Source of the DNA: Helicobacter pylori oki112
GTDB lineage: Bacteria; Campylobacterota; Campylobacteria; Campylobacterales; Helicobacteraceae
Length of the DNA stretch: 64,000 nt
Reading direction: 5' to 3'
Assembly: GCF_000600085.1 (NCBI RefSeq)
Contig: NZ_CP006821.1
Span: forward strand, 682,001-746,000
Positions 9,243-19,153 of the stretch are shown in pieces; the first letter of the stretch is position 1, and the number at the start of each line of letters is the position of its first letter. The translations under genes were made by a program, and so were the position numbers. A model generated the notes under the pieces. That model worked only from the letters and a program-made list of their open reading frames with translations. It made no database searches and was not told where the DNA came from.

Positions 9243-12068
9243 TTGCAACATAAAACCATTATGGATAAGATCATTATTCAAGGGGCTAGGGAAAATAATC
9301 TCAAAAATATTTTTTTAGAAATCCCTAAAAACCAATTTGTTGTTTTTACCGGATTAAGCGGTTCGGGTAAATCCACTTTAGCGTTTGACACTTTATACGC
9401 TGAAGGCCAAAGGCGCTATTTAGAGAGTTTGTCTAGCTATGCTAGGCAATTTTTAGACAAAGTGGGTAAGCCTAATGTGGATAAGATTGAAGGCCTAACC
9501 CCTGCGATTGCTATTGATCAAAAAACCACTTCTAAAAACCCTAGATCCACTGTGGGGACGATCACTGAGATTTATGATTATTTAAGGTTGTTGTTTGCAA
9601 GGGTTGGGGAGCAATTTTGCCCCACATGTTTAGAGCCTATTAGTTCTATGAGCGCGAGCGATATTATTTCTCAAATCTGTCATTTAGAAGAAAATTCTAA
9701 AATCATTATTCTAACCCCCATTATTAAAGATAAAAAAGGTTCGTTTAACGATAAATTAGAGAGCTTGCGTTTAAAGGGGTATGTGAGGGCTTTTGTTGAT
9801 GGGGTGATGGTGCGTTTAGATGAAGAAATCCATTTGCACAAAACCAAAAAACACACCATTGAAGCGGTGGTGGATAGAGTGGTTATCAATAGCGAAAATT
9901 CTTCACGGATCGCTAGCGCAATAGAAAAAGCCCTTAAAGAAAGCTATGGAGAATTAGAAGTGGAAATCTTGCAAGACAACGCGCCAAGCATAAGAAAGCA
10001 TTACAGCGAGCATAAGGCATGTTTTAAGTGTAAGATGAGTTTTGAAGAATTAGAGCCTTTGAGTTTTTCATTCAATTCGCCTAAAGGGGCGTGCGAGAGC
10101 TGTTTGGGTTTGGGGACAAAATTTAGCTTAGATATTAGTAAGATTTTAGATCCTAACACGCCTTTAAATCAAGGAGCGATTAAAGTGATTTTTGGGTATA
10201 ACCGCAGTTATTACGCTCAAATGTTTGAAGGCTTTTGCGAGTATAATGGCATTGACACCGCACTTTGTTTTAACGAATTGAATAAAGAGCAGCAAGACGC
10301 TCTTTTATATGGGAATGGCACTGAAATCAGCTTTCATTTTAAAAACAGCTCTTTAAAACGCCCTTGGAAAGGCATCATTCAAATCGCTTATGACATGTTT
10401 AAAGAGCAAAAGGATTTGAGCGATTACATGAGCGAAAAAACCTGTTCTTCATGCAAGGGGCATCGTTTGAAAGCTTCCAGTTTGAGCGTTCAAGTCGCTG
10501 GCTTGAAAATGGCGGATTTTTTAACTAAGCCCATTGAAGAAGTCTATCACTTTTTTAATGATCCCACGCATTTTAGCTATCTTAACGAGCAAGAAAAAAA
10601 GATCGCTGAACCCATTTTAAAAGAGATTTTAGAAAGGGTGTTTTTTTTATACGATGTGGGGTTGGGGTATTTGACTTTAGGGAGGGATGCACGAACGATT
10701 AGCGGAGGGGAGAGCCAAAGGATACGAATCGCTAGTCAAATCGGGAGTGGCTTGACAGGGGTTTTGTATGTTTTAGACGAGCCTAGCATTGGCTTGCATG
10801 AAAAGGACACGCTCAAACTCATCAACACCCTTAGGAATTTACAAAAAAAGGGGAACACGCTCATTGTCGTAGAACATGACAAAGAGACGATTAAGCATGC
10901 GGATTTTGTTGTGGATATTGGGCCAAAGGCTGGAAGGCATGGGGGTGAAGTGGTTTTTAGCGGGAGCGTGAAAGAATTATTGCAAAATAACCATTCTACC
11001 GCCTTGTATCTCAACGGCACTAAAAAGATTGAGCGTCCTAAATTTGAACCCCCTAAAGAAAAGCATTTTTTAGAAATTAAAAATGTCAATATCAATAACA
11101 TTAAGAATTTGAGCGTTCAAATCCCCTTAAAACAATTGGTGTGCATTACTGGGGTGAGCGGGAGCGGTAAAAGCTCGCTGATTTTACAAACCCTTTTACC
11201 CACCGCTCAAACCCTTTTAAACCACGCTAAAAAAACTCAAAGCTTGAATGGGGTGGAGATTGTAGGGTTGGAGCATTTGGATAAAGTGATTTATTTAGAC
11301 CAAGCCCCCATAGGCAAAACCCCACGAAGCAACCCTGCCACTTACACGGGAGTGATGGATGAAATCAGGATTTTATTTGCCGAGCAAAAAGAAGCTAAAA
11401 TTTTAGGCTATAGTGCGAGCCGTTTTAGCTTTAATGTTAAAGGGGGGCGGTGCGAGAAATGCCAAGGCGATGGGGACATTAAAATAGAAATGCACTTTTT
11501 GCCTGATGTGTTAGTCCAATGCGATAGCTGTAAGGGCGCTAAATACAACCCCCAAACTTTAGAAATCAAGGTGAAAGGCAAATCCATTGCCGATGTGTTG
11601 AACATGAGCGTGGAAGAGGCTTATGAATTTTTTGCTAAATTCCCTAAAATCGCCGTGAAGTTAAAAACGCTTATAGATGTGGGCTTAGGCTATATCACTT
11701 TAGGGCAAAACGCTACGACTTTAAGCGGGGGGGAGGCTCAAAGGATCAAATTGGCTAAAGAATTGAGTAAAAAAGACACAGGCAAAACCCTTTATATTTT
11801 AGATGAGCCTACTACCGGTTTGCATTTTGAAGACGTGAATCACCTTTTACAGGTTTTGCACTCTTTAGTGGTGTTAGGCAATTCCATGCTAGTGATTGAG
11901 CATAATTTAGACATTATCAAAAACGCTGACTACATTATAGACATGGGGCCTGATGGGGGGGATAAGGGCGGGAAAGTCATTGCGAGCGGCACGCCTTTAG
12001 AGGTGGCAAAAAATTGCGAAAAAACCCAAAGCTATACGGGAAAATTTTTAGCTTTGGAATTGGAATAG
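9243..12068 (+). CDS. uvrA: excinuclease ABC subunit A
   Basis: DNA damage recognition ATPase of nucleotide excision repair; it loads UvrB at lesions. It has two ABC modules: Walker A GLSGSGKST near 37 and GVSGSGKSS near 632, signatures ISGGESQRIRI near 485 and LSGGEAQRIKL near 824, and Walker B VLDEPSIGLH and ILDEPTTGLH. Zn-finger cysteines are present in both halves (CFKCKM...CESCLG and CEKCQGDGD...CDSCKG). The length of 941 fits UvrA. The TTG at 9243 has AAGGA 5 nt upstream; the ATG at 9261 (935 residues, the length I recall for the reference) lacks a ribosome site, so the start is open between these two. Confidence 0.95.
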   Translation: MQHKTIMDKIIIQGARENNLKNIFLEIPKNQFVVFTGLSGSGKSTLAFDTLYAEGQRRYLESLSSYARQFLDKVGKPNVDKIEGLTPAIAIDQKTTSKNPRSTVGTITEIYDYLRLLFARVGEQFCPTCLEPISSMSASDIISQICHLEENSKIIILTPIIKDKKGSFNDKLESLRLKGYVRAFVDGVMVRLDEEIHLHKTKKHTIEAVVDRVVINSENSSRIASAIEKALKESYGELEVEILQDNAPSIRKHYSEHKACFKCKMSFEELEPLSFSFNSPKGACESCLGLGTKFSLDISKILDPNTPLNQGAIKVIFGYNRSYYAQMFEGFCEYNGIDTALCFNELNKEQQDALLYGNGTEISFHFKNSSLKRPWKGIIQIAYDMFKEQKDLSDYMSEKTCSSCKGHRLKASSLSVQVAGLKMADFLTKPIEEVYHFFNDPTHFSYLNEQEKKIAEPILKEILERVFFLYDVGLGYLTLGRDARTISGGESQRIRIASQIGSGLTGVLYVLDEPSIGLHEKDTLKLINTLRNLQKKGNTLIVVEHDKETIKHADFVVDIGPKAGRHGGEVVFSGSVKELLQNNHSTALYLNGTKKIERPKFEPPKEKHFLEIKNVNINNIKNLSVQIPLKQLVCITGVSGSGKSSLILQTLLPTAQTLLNHAKKTQSLNGVEIVGLEHLDKVIYLDQAPIGKTPRSNPATYTGVMDEIRILFAEQKEAKILGYSASRFSFNVKGGRCEKCQGDGDIKIEMHFLPDVLVQCDSCKGAKYNPQTLEIKVKGKSIADVLNMSVEEAYEFFAKFPKIAVKLKTLIDVGLGYITLGQNATTLSGGEAQRIKLAKELSKKDTGKTLYILDEPTTGLHFEDVNHLLQVLHSLVVLGNSMLVIEHNLDIIKNADYIIDMGPDGGDKGGKVIASGTPLEVAKNCEKTQSYTGKFLALELE

Positions 12069-12509
12069 CTTGCATTGGGGAAGGTTAGCGGCAATAATAG
12101 CCACTTGATCATGCAAGAGTTAGCAAAGAAGCCATGCCTTTAAAATCCATCGCATGAGAGTTTGAAAAATGAGAAAATATTAATGAAAATAGAGACCAAG
12201 CTGACACCCTCTAATCATTACAGAAACGGCTTTATTACATTAAGTGTTAATCATAAATTATAAAAAATGCTAAAAAACATTTTTTATAATCAATAGTAAA
12301 GAGCTTGATTTTAATTGCATGATAATTTTTGTAGTACGGTATTAGGGGTTAAAAAATGACTTTTAATTTAAAAAACTAATTAAAACCCAACAAGATTTTA
12401 TTTATTATTGTTTTCTTTCCGCATTATAATCGCTTGAATGGGATCTTTGCCGAGAAGGTTGCCAAACAAAGACCCCTTCAGCAACTCGTAAAACACCCTG
12501 CTTGTTATT
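12069..12509. other. intergenic region with inverted repeat and a possible gene remnant
   Basis: The 441 bp between uvrA and the unknown gene downstream hold no complete gene that I can support. They contain a perfect AT-rich inverted repeat (12257-12290) and, on the minus strand, an open frame ending at 12398 that overlaps the end of the next gene (see findings). Confidence 0.6.
12257..12290. repeat. perfect 13-bp inverted repeat
   Basis: ATTATAAAAAATG at 12257-12269 and its exact reverse complement at 12278-12290 enclose an 8-nt loop. The stem is almost all AT. It lies about 190 bp after uvrA, so it could terminate transcription from either side, or be a protein site. Confidence 0.6.
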
Positions 12510-13220
12510 TTAACTGGCTTCTCTCTTTGAGTCTTTAAGATATTTGGGGAATTGCATTTTAACTTCTCTATCAATCATAGACCCCCACTTTTTATAGCGG
12601 AACTTGATCGCAAATTCCGTTCCTCGTATCCGCTCTACCTTGCAACTCCTAAACCCAACCCCCAAATACTTTCTCATCAACCACTCAATGTTGTAAGGCC
12701 CTTTGTCCAAAAAACGCCTGATATTTGCAGAATTGGTTTCATAATATATTGCAGGCTCGCTATTTTCAAGCAAATCAGCAAGAGTGGTGTTGTTATTATC
12801 AATCATAGGGGGAACATAAAACCCTAAACACTCATCAACCCCTAATTCCTTAACGATAAGCAATCTGCAACTGATAAAATCACCATCCTTATCGTTAAGA
12901 ACATCAATGATTTTATAAGAGCTACCATACCCATAATAGATTGCGTTAGGTTTCTGCGGTTCTTTATTAGCCTTTAATTCATTAAATTCATCAAAAATAC
13001 CCGCCATGAAATCATCATCATTTGCTAAAGCGGTTTTGCCATTCAATCTAACAATCGTTTCCTTATTCAACTGAACAATAACTCCGTTAGTTTCTTTATC
13101 CACTCCAACACCAATCGCTCTATAGCCAAATCTATCCACTCTTTTACTCAATTTGTTACACAACAAACCATGCAACTCCTTGTTTTTTAATTTTTTAACC
13201 ATAAAATCATTCGCTAACAT
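12510..13220 (-). CDS. hypothetical protein
   Basis: A 236-residue protein I cannot place in a family. It has no signal peptide or membrane segment and a mixed charged composition. The C-terminal third (YNIEWLMRKYLGVGF...FAIKFRYKKWGSMIDREVKMQFPKYL, in parts) is basic. GGGGAG lies 6 nt before the ATG. A -10 box sits about 102 nt upstream, so it is transcribed on its own. It corresponds in position to HP0704. The end may be affected by a frameshift, because a second frame stays open past its stop (see findings). Confidence 0.7.
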   Translation of the reverse strand: MLANDFMVKKLKNKELHGLLCNKLSKRVDRFGYRAIGVGVDKETNGVIVQLNKETIVRLNGKTALANDDDFMAGIFDEFNELKANKEPQKPNAIYYGYGSSYKIIDVLNDKDGDFISCRLLIVKELGVDECLGFYVPPMIDNNNTTLADLLENSEPAIYYETNSANIRRFLDKGPYNIEWLMRKYLGVGFRSCKVERIRGTEFAIKFRYKKWGSMIDREVKMQFPKYLKDSKREAS

Positions 13221-13321
13221 AAAAACTCCCCATTAATTGAACCCCAATCTTTAAATCCCTTTTAAGCAAAAATCCCAAATTAAGCGTTTCTGATAAATGC
13301 TTTTTTTAATAACTCCATGAA

Positions 13322-13327
13322 ATTATA
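13322..13327 (-). promoter_or_regulatory. -10 box of the hypothetical gene
   Basis: TATAAT on the minus strand about 102 nt upstream of the ATG at 13220, in the gap after flgR. It predicts an unusually long leader of about 95 nt. Confidence 0.55.
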
Positions 13328-13391
13328 GCGTGATCACTAAAACCTATTAAACTTATCTGGTTGCGGATAAATTATAAAGAAGTTTTACAAA

Positions 13392-14537
13392 CTACCTTTC
13401 CAAAAACAAATCTTTTTCTTGGATTTCTGCTCCTTCGCTTAAAATCGCCGCTCTTTCCACGACGCCTAAAAGCTCTCGCACATTCCCATGCCAAGAGTAT
13501 TCTAAAAGGTGTTTTGCGGCGTTTTTTGAAAAAGATTTTGACCCCAAATGATACGCATCGCACACTTCTTTAAGCTTGATTTCAGCAATGGGTAAAATCT
13601 CTTCAACCCTCTCTCTTAAAGGCGCGATAGTTATAGGCACGATTTGCAAGCGGAAAAATAAATCTTCTCTAAATTCTTTCGCAGCGATTTTTTCTTTCAT
13701 GTTAGCGTTGGTAGCGGAAATAAAACGAACATCAATTTTAACGCTCTTATTATCCCCAAGACGCGTGATTTCTTTTTCTTGAACCACTCTTAAAAGTTTG
13801 CTTTGCAATTGAAAGGGCATTTCAGCGATTTCATCTAAAAAGATCGTGCCTTTATTAGCGCTTTCAAAAAGCCCCATTTTAGGCGCTGTGGCGTCCGTGA
13901 ACGCCCCTTTTTGATACCCAAAAAGCTCGCTTTCTAATAAATGCTCTGGGATAGCGGACATGTTGATTGCGATAAAAGGGTGCTTGGAGCGTTGCGAATG
14001 CTGGTGGATGAAATGAGCAAAAACTTCCTTACCCACCCCGCTTTCGCCTAATAGCATGACATTAGCGTCCGTGCTTGCGACTTTTAAGGCCTGCCGTTTG
14101 CTCTCTTCTAAAGCTTTTGAAGTGGCTAAAAAGCTGTGTTTGTGTGGTTTTTTTAAAGGTTTTTCTAAAGGGTGTTTTTTTTGAAATTCTAAAACTTTTT
14201 TGGTGCGATAGATAGACTCTAAAAGCAATTCTGGTTTAAAAGGCTTTTGGAAAAAGTCTTTCACGCCCAAACGAATGGAATCAATGGCTTTATTCAAGGT
14301 CGCATTACCGGTAATCACAATGGATTCATACTTGCCCTCTAAAAGGCGTAAAAATTCTAAGCCGTCCATATGGGGCATGTTAATATCCGTGATGACTAAA
14401 TCAAAGCTTTCATCAAGTTTGGCTAAAGCGTCTTTAGGGTTTTTAAAACTCACAATCTCTAAATCGTCTTGAAGCTCAAAAAAAAGCTCCAGACTTTTAC
14501 GCATGTTAATATCATCTTCTACAATGGCGATTTTCAT
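13392..14537 (-). CDS. flgR: sigma-54 activator FlgR (flagellar response regulator)
   Basis: NtrC-family response regulator that, with the kinase FlgS (HP0244), activates RpoN-dependent flagellar genes. The 381-residue protein has a receiver domain (residues 1-115; phospho-acceptor in VITDINMPHMDG near 54, Lys near 103) and an AAA+ activator domain (Walker A GESGVGKE near 165, the sigma-54-contacting GAFTDA near 212, Walker B FLDEIAEMP near 233). It ends at NVRELLGVVERAAILSEGAEIQEKDLFLER, without the Fis-type helix-turn-helix that normally follows. That absence is known for H. pylori FlgR. It overlaps the upstream gene by 4 nt at the distal end of the gyrA operon. Confidence 0.95.
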   Translation of the reverse strand: MKIAIVEDDINMRKSLELFFELQDDLEIVSFKNPKDALAKLDESFDLVITDINMPHMDGLEFLRLLEGKYESIVITGNATLNKAIDSIRLGVKDFFQKPFKPELLLESIYRTKKVLEFQKKHPLEKPLKKPHKHSFLATSKALEESKRQALKVASTDANVMLLGESGVGKEVFAHFIHQHSQRSKHPFIAINMSAIPEHLLESELFGYQKGAFTDATAPKMGLFESANKGTIFLDEIAEMPFQLQSKLLRVVQEKEITRLGDNKSVKIDVRFISATNANMKEKIAAKEFREDLFFRLQIVPITIAPLRERVEEILPIAEIKLKEVCDAYHLGSKSFSKNAAKHLLEYSWHGNVRELLGVVERAAILSEGAEIQEKDLFLER

Positions 14538-15010
14538 TCTTCTTCCTTTCTAAAAATATCTAAAAACAGCGCATCTCCCACTAAACTCGCTCTAACGCTT
14601 AAGGCTTTGAGGTCAAGAATGCTTGTGGTAGTGGTGCCGTTTTTATAGCTATGATCATAATGCGTGATAGCGACTTGGCTTTTTAAAATGCAGTCTATGA
14701 CTCGCTCTTTTTCTTTTTTTAACGCTATTTCTAAAAGGAAGCGTTCTAACTTTATTTGGAGCAAGGGGTCTTTCAAATTGGGTAAGTTACGAGTGATGAT
14801 GGAGCAACGATAGTCTAAAACATAGGGGGCTGTTTTGATGCGGCTAACGATAGGTTTAGAAACAGAATACTCTTCGCCCATCACTCTGGAATCAACGATT
14901 TTCAAGCGATACGAAATTAAAAATTCTTGATTTTCTAGGGGGTTTAGAGCATGCAAAGAAACCCCTAAAAAATACAATAAAAAATAAAAGAATGAAAAGA
15001 AACGCATCAC
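14534..15010 (-). CDS. hypothetical exported protein
   Basis: A 158-residue protein with a hydrophobic, Phe-rich N-terminus ([20 protein letters not shown]) that reads as a signal peptide with cleavage near ALNP. The rest is soluble, with two Cys residues (YRCSII, DCILKS) that could pair in the periplasm. No known domain was recognised. It overlaps both gyrA and flgR by 4 nt, so it is translationally coupled to them. It corresponds in position to HP0702. Confidence 0.75.
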   Translation of the reverse strand: MMRFFSFFYFLLYFLGVSLHALNPLENQEFLISYRLKIVDSRVMGEEYSVSKPIVSRIKTAPYVLDYRCSIITRNLPNLKDPLLQIKLERFLLEIALKKEKERVIDCILKSQVAITHYDHSYKNGTTTTSILDLKALSVRASLVGDALFLDIFRKEEE

Positions 15011-17502
15011 TCAAATAATTGTGCAGGAGGGTTTTCTAAATTTTCTGGCTCTTCTTCTTTAGGGCAAGAATTGACATACATGACTTTATCGGCGGTGTTT
15101 ATGAGCTTTACCCCACTAGCGTTTCTTCCGGTTTCTCTAATATCTTTAATAGAAACTCTGATCATTTTTGCGCTTGCAGTAAGGATCATCAAATCTAGGT
15201 TCTCATCATCTACGCTGATAACGCCCACTAGATTGCCGGTTTTTTGAGTGAGCTTCATGCCAATGATCCCCTTACCTCCACGAGATTGCTCTCTATACGC
15301 TTCGGCTAAAGTTTGCTTGCCAAGCCCGTTTTCGCTCACGCTCAAAAGCTTGTTGCCATCATCGCTAATAACGACCGCACCGACAACAAAATCGTTTTCA
15401 TTCAGCCTAATCCCTATAACCCCACGAGCATTTCTTCCCATCTCGCGCACATCTTCTAAAGGGAATTTAATGAAAATACCCAAATGCGATGCGATGAGCA
15501 AATGCTTAGCGTTTTTATCCACAACTTTTGCACTCACTAATTCATCGCCTTCATCTAAAACAATCGCTCTGACACCACAACTCCTGTTGCTCCCAAATTC
15601 GCTCAAATTGGTGCGCTTCACCACACCATTTTTCGTGAAGAAGGCTAAAGAGCGTTCATCGCTAAAGTCTTTGGTGCTTAAGGTTGCCATGATCTTTTCA
15701 TCAGGAGCGAGCGAGATTAAATTCACAATAGCTTTACCCATAGCGATCCGGCTCGCTTCTGGGATTTTATAGACTTTTAGATGATACAATTGCCCCTTAT
15801 TGGTGATAAAGAGCAAAATATCATGCGTGTTAGCCACAAAAAAGTTTTCAATGAAGTCGTCTTCATAAGTGCTGCCTGAAAGCTTGCCCTTACCGCCACG
15901 ATTTTGCTTTTCATAAGCTTTTAAATCCACTCTTTTCACATAGCCTTTATAGCTCATGCTCACCACCATAGGCTCATTAGCGATCAAATCTTCTATGTCA
16001 ATATTTTCATAAGATTCTTGAATTTCAGTGCGCCTTGGAGAAGAAAATTGCTCTTTGACTTCTAAAAGCTCTGTTTTGACGACTCCATTCAAGCGTTCTT
16101 CGCTCTTTAAAATGCCATTGAGATCATCAATAAGCTCTAACAAGTTTTGGTATTCTTCTTTGATTTTATCTCTTTCAAGGCCTGTTAAGCGTTGCAAACG
16201 CATTTCTAAAATGGCTTTGCTTTGGATTTCGCTCAAAGTGAAACGCTCCATTAAGGCGTTTTTAGCCGTTTCTGGGCTTTGGCTTGTTTTAATGAGCTGC
16301 ACGATTTCATCAATATTGTCTAATGCGATCAAATAGCCCTCTAAAATATGCGCTCTAGCCTTAGCCTTTTCCAATTCAAAAATCGTGCGTCTTATAATAA
16401 TGGTTTTTCTGTGGTTTAAGAAAAGGCGCAACAACTCTAAAAGCGTGAAAATCTTAGGCTCTTTATTGTAAATAGCGAGTAAAATGATGCTAAAAGTGGT
16501 CTCCATGGTGGTGAGTTTGTAAAGGTGGTTTAAGACAATTTCACTCATCGCATCTCTTTTTAATTCAATCACCACTCTAATGCCCTCTCTATCGCTTTCA
16601 TCGCGCACTTCGCTAATGCCTTCAATTTGTTTTTCTCGCGCTAAATCGCTGATTTGTTCCACTAATTTGGCTTTATTGGTTTGAAAAGGCATTTCATCTA
16701 AAACGATGATTTCTTTATTTTTCGTCTTTTCCACATGCACTTTGGCCCGCACTTTCACGCGCCCTCGCCCCGTTTTATAGGCTTCAATAATGCCCGCCTT
16801 GCCATAAATGATCCCACCAGTGGGAAAGTCAGGCCCTTTGACAAATTCCAAAATTTCATCTAATTCAGCGTTAGGGTTTTCTAAGACATGCGCTAAAGCG
16901 TCTATGATTTCATCAATTCTGTGAGGGGGGATAGAAGTCGCCATCCCTACAGCGATCCCATTAGCCCCATTGACTAAAAGGTTAGGCAGACGGCTTGGTA
17001 AAATATCTGGTTCTTTTAAGGTGTCATCGTAATTAGGCACAAAATCAATGGTGTCTTTATCAATATCCCTTAAAATTTCTTCACTCGCCTTAGTCATTCT
17101 GGCTTCAGTGTAACGCATCGCTGCAGCGTTATCGCCATCAATAGAGCCAAAGTTGCCCTGCCCATCCACTAATTCCAAACGCATAGAAAAATCTTGCGCC
17201 ATTCTCACTAGCGCATCATAAACCGCGTTATCGCCATGGGGGTGGTATTTACCGATCACATCACCCACGATCCTAGCGCTTTTTTTATAAGCGACTTTGG
17301 AAGTAAGGCCTAATTCATGCATCGCATACAAAATACGCCTATGCACAGGCTTTAAGCCATCTCTAGCGTCCGGTAAAGCACGCCCTATGATCACGCTCAT
17401 GGAATAGGCTAAATAGCTCTCTTCAATAGAAGAATCAATCCCCACTTCTACAATATTTTTTGTTTCATTGACTGAATTATCTTGGACTGAATTATCTTGC
17501 AT
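15007..17502 (-). CDS. gyrA: DNA gyrase subunit A
   Basis: Breakage-reunion subunit of gyrase, which introduces negative supercoils and is the target of fluoroquinolones. The 831-residue protein has the QRDR ([17 protein letters not shown]) and the catalytic Tyr in [10 protein letters not shown]. The C-terminal pinwheel repeats are present, including a GyrA-box (QNRGGKGKL near 535; a second QSRGGKGI near 737). The resistance positions numbered 87 and 91 in the reference are Asn and Asp, the susceptible type; here they are residues 92 and 96, because an in-frame 15-bp tandem duplication adds five residues at the N-terminus. Coupled by overlap to the gene downstream. Confidence 0.97.
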   Translation of the reverse strand: MQDNSVQDNSVNETKNIVEVGIDSSIEESYLAYSMSVIIGRALPDARDGLKPVHRRILYAMHELGLTSKVAYKKSARIVGDVIGKYHPHGDNAVYDALVRMAQDFSMRLELVDGQGNFGSIDGDNAAAMRYTEARMTKASEEILRDIDKDTIDFVPNYDDTLKEPDILPSRLPNLLVNGANGIAVGMATSIPPHRIDEIIDALAHVLENPNAELDEILEFVKGPDFPTGGIIYGKAGIIEAYKTGRGRVKVRAKVHVEKTKNKEIIVLDEMPFQTNKAKLVEQISDLAREKQIEGISEVRDESDREGIRVVIELKRDAMSEIVLNHLYKLTTMETTFSIILLAIYNKEPKIFTLLELLRLFLNHRKTIIIRRTIFELEKAKARAHILEGYLIALDNIDEIVQLIKTSQSPETAKNALMERFTLSEIQSKAILEMRLQRLTGLERDKIKEEYQNLLELIDDLNGILKSEERLNGVVKTELLEVKEQFSSPRRTEIQESYENIDIEDLIANEPMVVSMSYKGYVKRVDLKAYEKQNRGGKGKLSGSTYEDDFIENFFVANTHDILLFITNKGQLYHLKVYKIPEASRIAMGKAIVNLISLAPDEKIMATLSTKDFSDERSLAFFTKNGVVKRTNLSEFGSNRSCGVRAIVLDEGDELVSAKVVDKNAKHLLIASHLGIFIKFPLEDVREMGRNARGVIGIRLNENDFVVGAVVISDDGNKLLSVSENGLGKQTLAEAYREQSRGGKGIIGMKLTQKTGNLVGVISVDDENLDLMILTASAKMIRVSIKDIRETGRNASGVKLINTADKVMYVNSCPKEEEPENLENPPAQLFE
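17470..17499 (-). repeat. 15-bp tandem duplication at the start of gyrA
   Basis: Two identical 15-bp units (17470-17484, 17485-17499) immediately after the gyrA start codon encode QDNSV twice. It is in frame, and it shifts QRDR numbering by five. Confidence 0.85.
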
Positions 17503-17517
17503 GTGTCTCCCTAAAAT

Positions 17518-17904
17518 TTAATTAAAATAAAGCGTTAAAAGATAACGCCCCCAAACAAAAGCCCAAAAAATAAGCCCTATCAGTTGGGCTGCACTGGCCA
17601 TGTCTTTAGCCTTTTTGGCTAAAGGGTGGAACTCTGTGCTGGTAAAATCCACAGCCTTTTCAATAGAGCTATTAATTAGTTCAACCACCACCGATAAAAA
17701 ACAAGGCGCAATCAATAGCCCCCATTCTAAAAAATCTTTAGCTAGATAGCTCGCTAGAGCGATACAAAAAAGAGCCAAGATAATAATTTGCCTGAACGCA
17801 CTCTCTTCAGCCCATGCACATTTAAGCCCGTCTTTAGAATAAAAAAGGGCTTTAAAAAGGCGTTTAAACCCTTTAGCTTTGGGCGGGACTTTGAAATCAC
17901 TCAT
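17518..17904 (-). CDS. dgkA: diacylglycerol/undecaprenol kinase DgkA
   Basis: Small integral-membrane kinase that phosphorylates diacylglycerol or undecaprenol with ATP, recycling lipid by-products. The 128-residue protein shows the family layout: an amphipathic N-terminus (FKRLFKALFYSKDGLKCAWAEESAFRQ), three hydrophobic segments (about 44-60, 63-80, 108-126), and the catalytic motif VVELINSSIEKAVD near 72 with the essential Glu and Asn. It lies 15 nt before gyrA and overlaps the upstream gene by 8 nt. HP0700. Confidence 0.92.
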   Translation of the reverse strand: MSDFKVPPKAKGFKRLFKALFYSKDGLKCAWAEESAFRQIIILALFCIALASYLAKDFLEWGLLIAPCFLSVVVELINSSIEKAVDFTSTEFHPLAKKAKDMASAAQLIGLIFWAFVWGRYLLTLYFN

Positions 17905-18931
17905 GGCTTATTTGGTAAGATTGAAAGAAATTCACGCTAAGGCTATCCAACAAGGCGTTAAAAGTCAGCTTGGCGTTGTCTTTAGCTTGGGCGTTAAGAG
18001 TGATCTGGGATCGTTTGTCTTTAGCCATAGAAACAAAAGCTTGCAACAATCCTTTAAAATCTTGTTGGAGCACTGTATTGTCTTTAAAACGGGATTGGAA
18101 CAAGGCTATAAAATAGTTTTCTAAAGAAGCTAACGCGCTTTCATAAGAGACGCTAGGGGTTTGAGAACGCAAGCTAAAATAAGGGAAAAAAAAGCCCAAA
18201 CTCTCTTTATGTTGGTGGTAAAAGGATTCTAAAACATTTTTAAGATGGCGCGCTTGGATAGAAACGCCCAACTTTGGCGTTGAAAAACGCAGTTTGTCTT
18301 GCAGCTCTTCTATGGCTTTAGCGTCTTTAGAACTCAAGGTTTTAAAAATATTTTTAAGGGAGAGATTTTCTTGCGCCTCCATTAAACCCTCTTGAAAAAA
18401 AGTGTAAGCAAGAATATTCTCTGCATTAGTCAAATCGCATTTTAAATTGTCGTTTAAGGTTTTTTCATCTAAAGCGTTGAATTTTAAAGAGCAATTCAAG
18501 CGCGTGGGTTTCATTTTTTCTAATAAGGTATTCAAATCTTTTAGGGGGATTTGGCTGATTTTTTGCTGAATATCTTGTTCTAAAATAGGGGATTTGATTT
18601 GAGAATGGACAGAAAGAGTGAGAGAGCTTTTATCTAAAGAATGGAGCTTAATACTCAAATTTTTAAAATCTACAATAGGGGAGTTTTGAGAGTCTAAAAA
18701 ACTCAGCTCTTTAGAAACGCATGCAATTTTAAAAAACCCTTCGCATTCAAAAGGAGCACCTACAATCTCCATGCCCTTAATATGGGGGCGTTGATCCAAA
18801 TAAGCGTTAAGATAAGCGGTTAAAGATTTTTTAACCGACATGCTAGTAAAGAAGATAAACACCCCTAAAAGCACGCAAATTAAAGCCCCAATAACCACCA
18901 TCCAAGACATGAATTTTTTAGTCAAAAACAC
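17897..18931 (-). CDS. hypothetical membrane-anchored protein
   Basis: A 344-residue protein with a single N-terminal transmembrane anchor (WMVVIGALICVLLGVFIFF, about residues 10-28) and a long periplasmic domain rich in Ser, Leu and Lys, with Cys pairs (FECEGFFKIAC near 62). It has no recognised catalytic motif. The layout resembles DUF945-type periplasmic proteins, but I cannot confirm that. It is part of the operon running from the small ORF through dgkA and gyrA to flgR, with a start 4 nt after the preceding small ORF. HP0699 by position. Confidence 0.75.
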   Translation of the reverse strand: MFLTKKFMSWMVVIGALICVLLGVFIFFTSMSVKKSLTAYLNAYLDQRPHIKGMEIVGAPFECEGFFKIACVSKELSFLDSQNSPIVDFKNLSIKLHSLDKSSLTLSVHSQIKSPILEQDIQQKISQIPLKDLNTLLEKMKPTRLNCSLKFNALDEKTLNDNLKCDLTNAENILAYTFFQEGLMEAQENLSLKNIFKTLSSKDAKAIEELQDKLRFSTPKLGVSIQARHLKNVLESFYHQHKESLGFFFPYFSLRSQTPSVSYESALASLENYFIALFQSRFKDNTVLQQDFKGLLQAFVSMAKDKRSQITLNAQAKDNAKLTFNALLDSLSVNFFQSYQISHE

Positions 18932-18934
18932 CCT

Positions 18935-19126
18935 TTATTTTATTGAAAGCATAGTGATAGAACTCATAAAATACATTTTCTTATTTTTAGAGATATTGAC
19001 AATATCTTGCAGTAATTTTCCACAATTTTCTTCTTCCCAAGTGTGGTTTCGCTGGTGTACAAGGACAGAAAATATCGTGTTTGTTAGGGCAAAAAAGTCG
19101 TTAGCAATGCCTTGTGTTACTTTCAT
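18935..19126 (-). CDS. small hypothetical protein, first gene of the gyrA operon
   Basis: A 63-residue ORF with no recognised family. Support comes from signals: AAGGA lies 7 nt before the ATG, a perfect TATAAT lies 28 nt upstream, and it ends 4 nt before the next gene. It could be a real small protein or a translated leader for the operon. It may match HP0698. Confidence 0.5.
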   Translation of the reverse strand: MKVTQGIANDFFALTNTIFSVLVHQRNHTWEEENCGKLLQDIVNISKNKKMYFMSSITMLSIK

Positions 19127-19153
19127 AGCTTTTCCTTGTTAGGTGGAATTAAA

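Noticed and set aside
10736..11101. 121-codon frame on the minus strand
   Set aside because: It lies wholly inside uvrA and has no motif or start signal.
13372..13573. short frames on both strands at the end of flgR
   Set aside because: They could suggest a lost DNA-binding domain for FlgR, but FlgR of H. pylori is known to end here, and no helix-turn-helix can be read in any frame.
15248..15772. 174-codon open frame on the plus strand
   Set aside because: It is antisense to gyrA, low-complexity in Ser/Leu, and has no ribosome site. It reflects gyrA codon bias.
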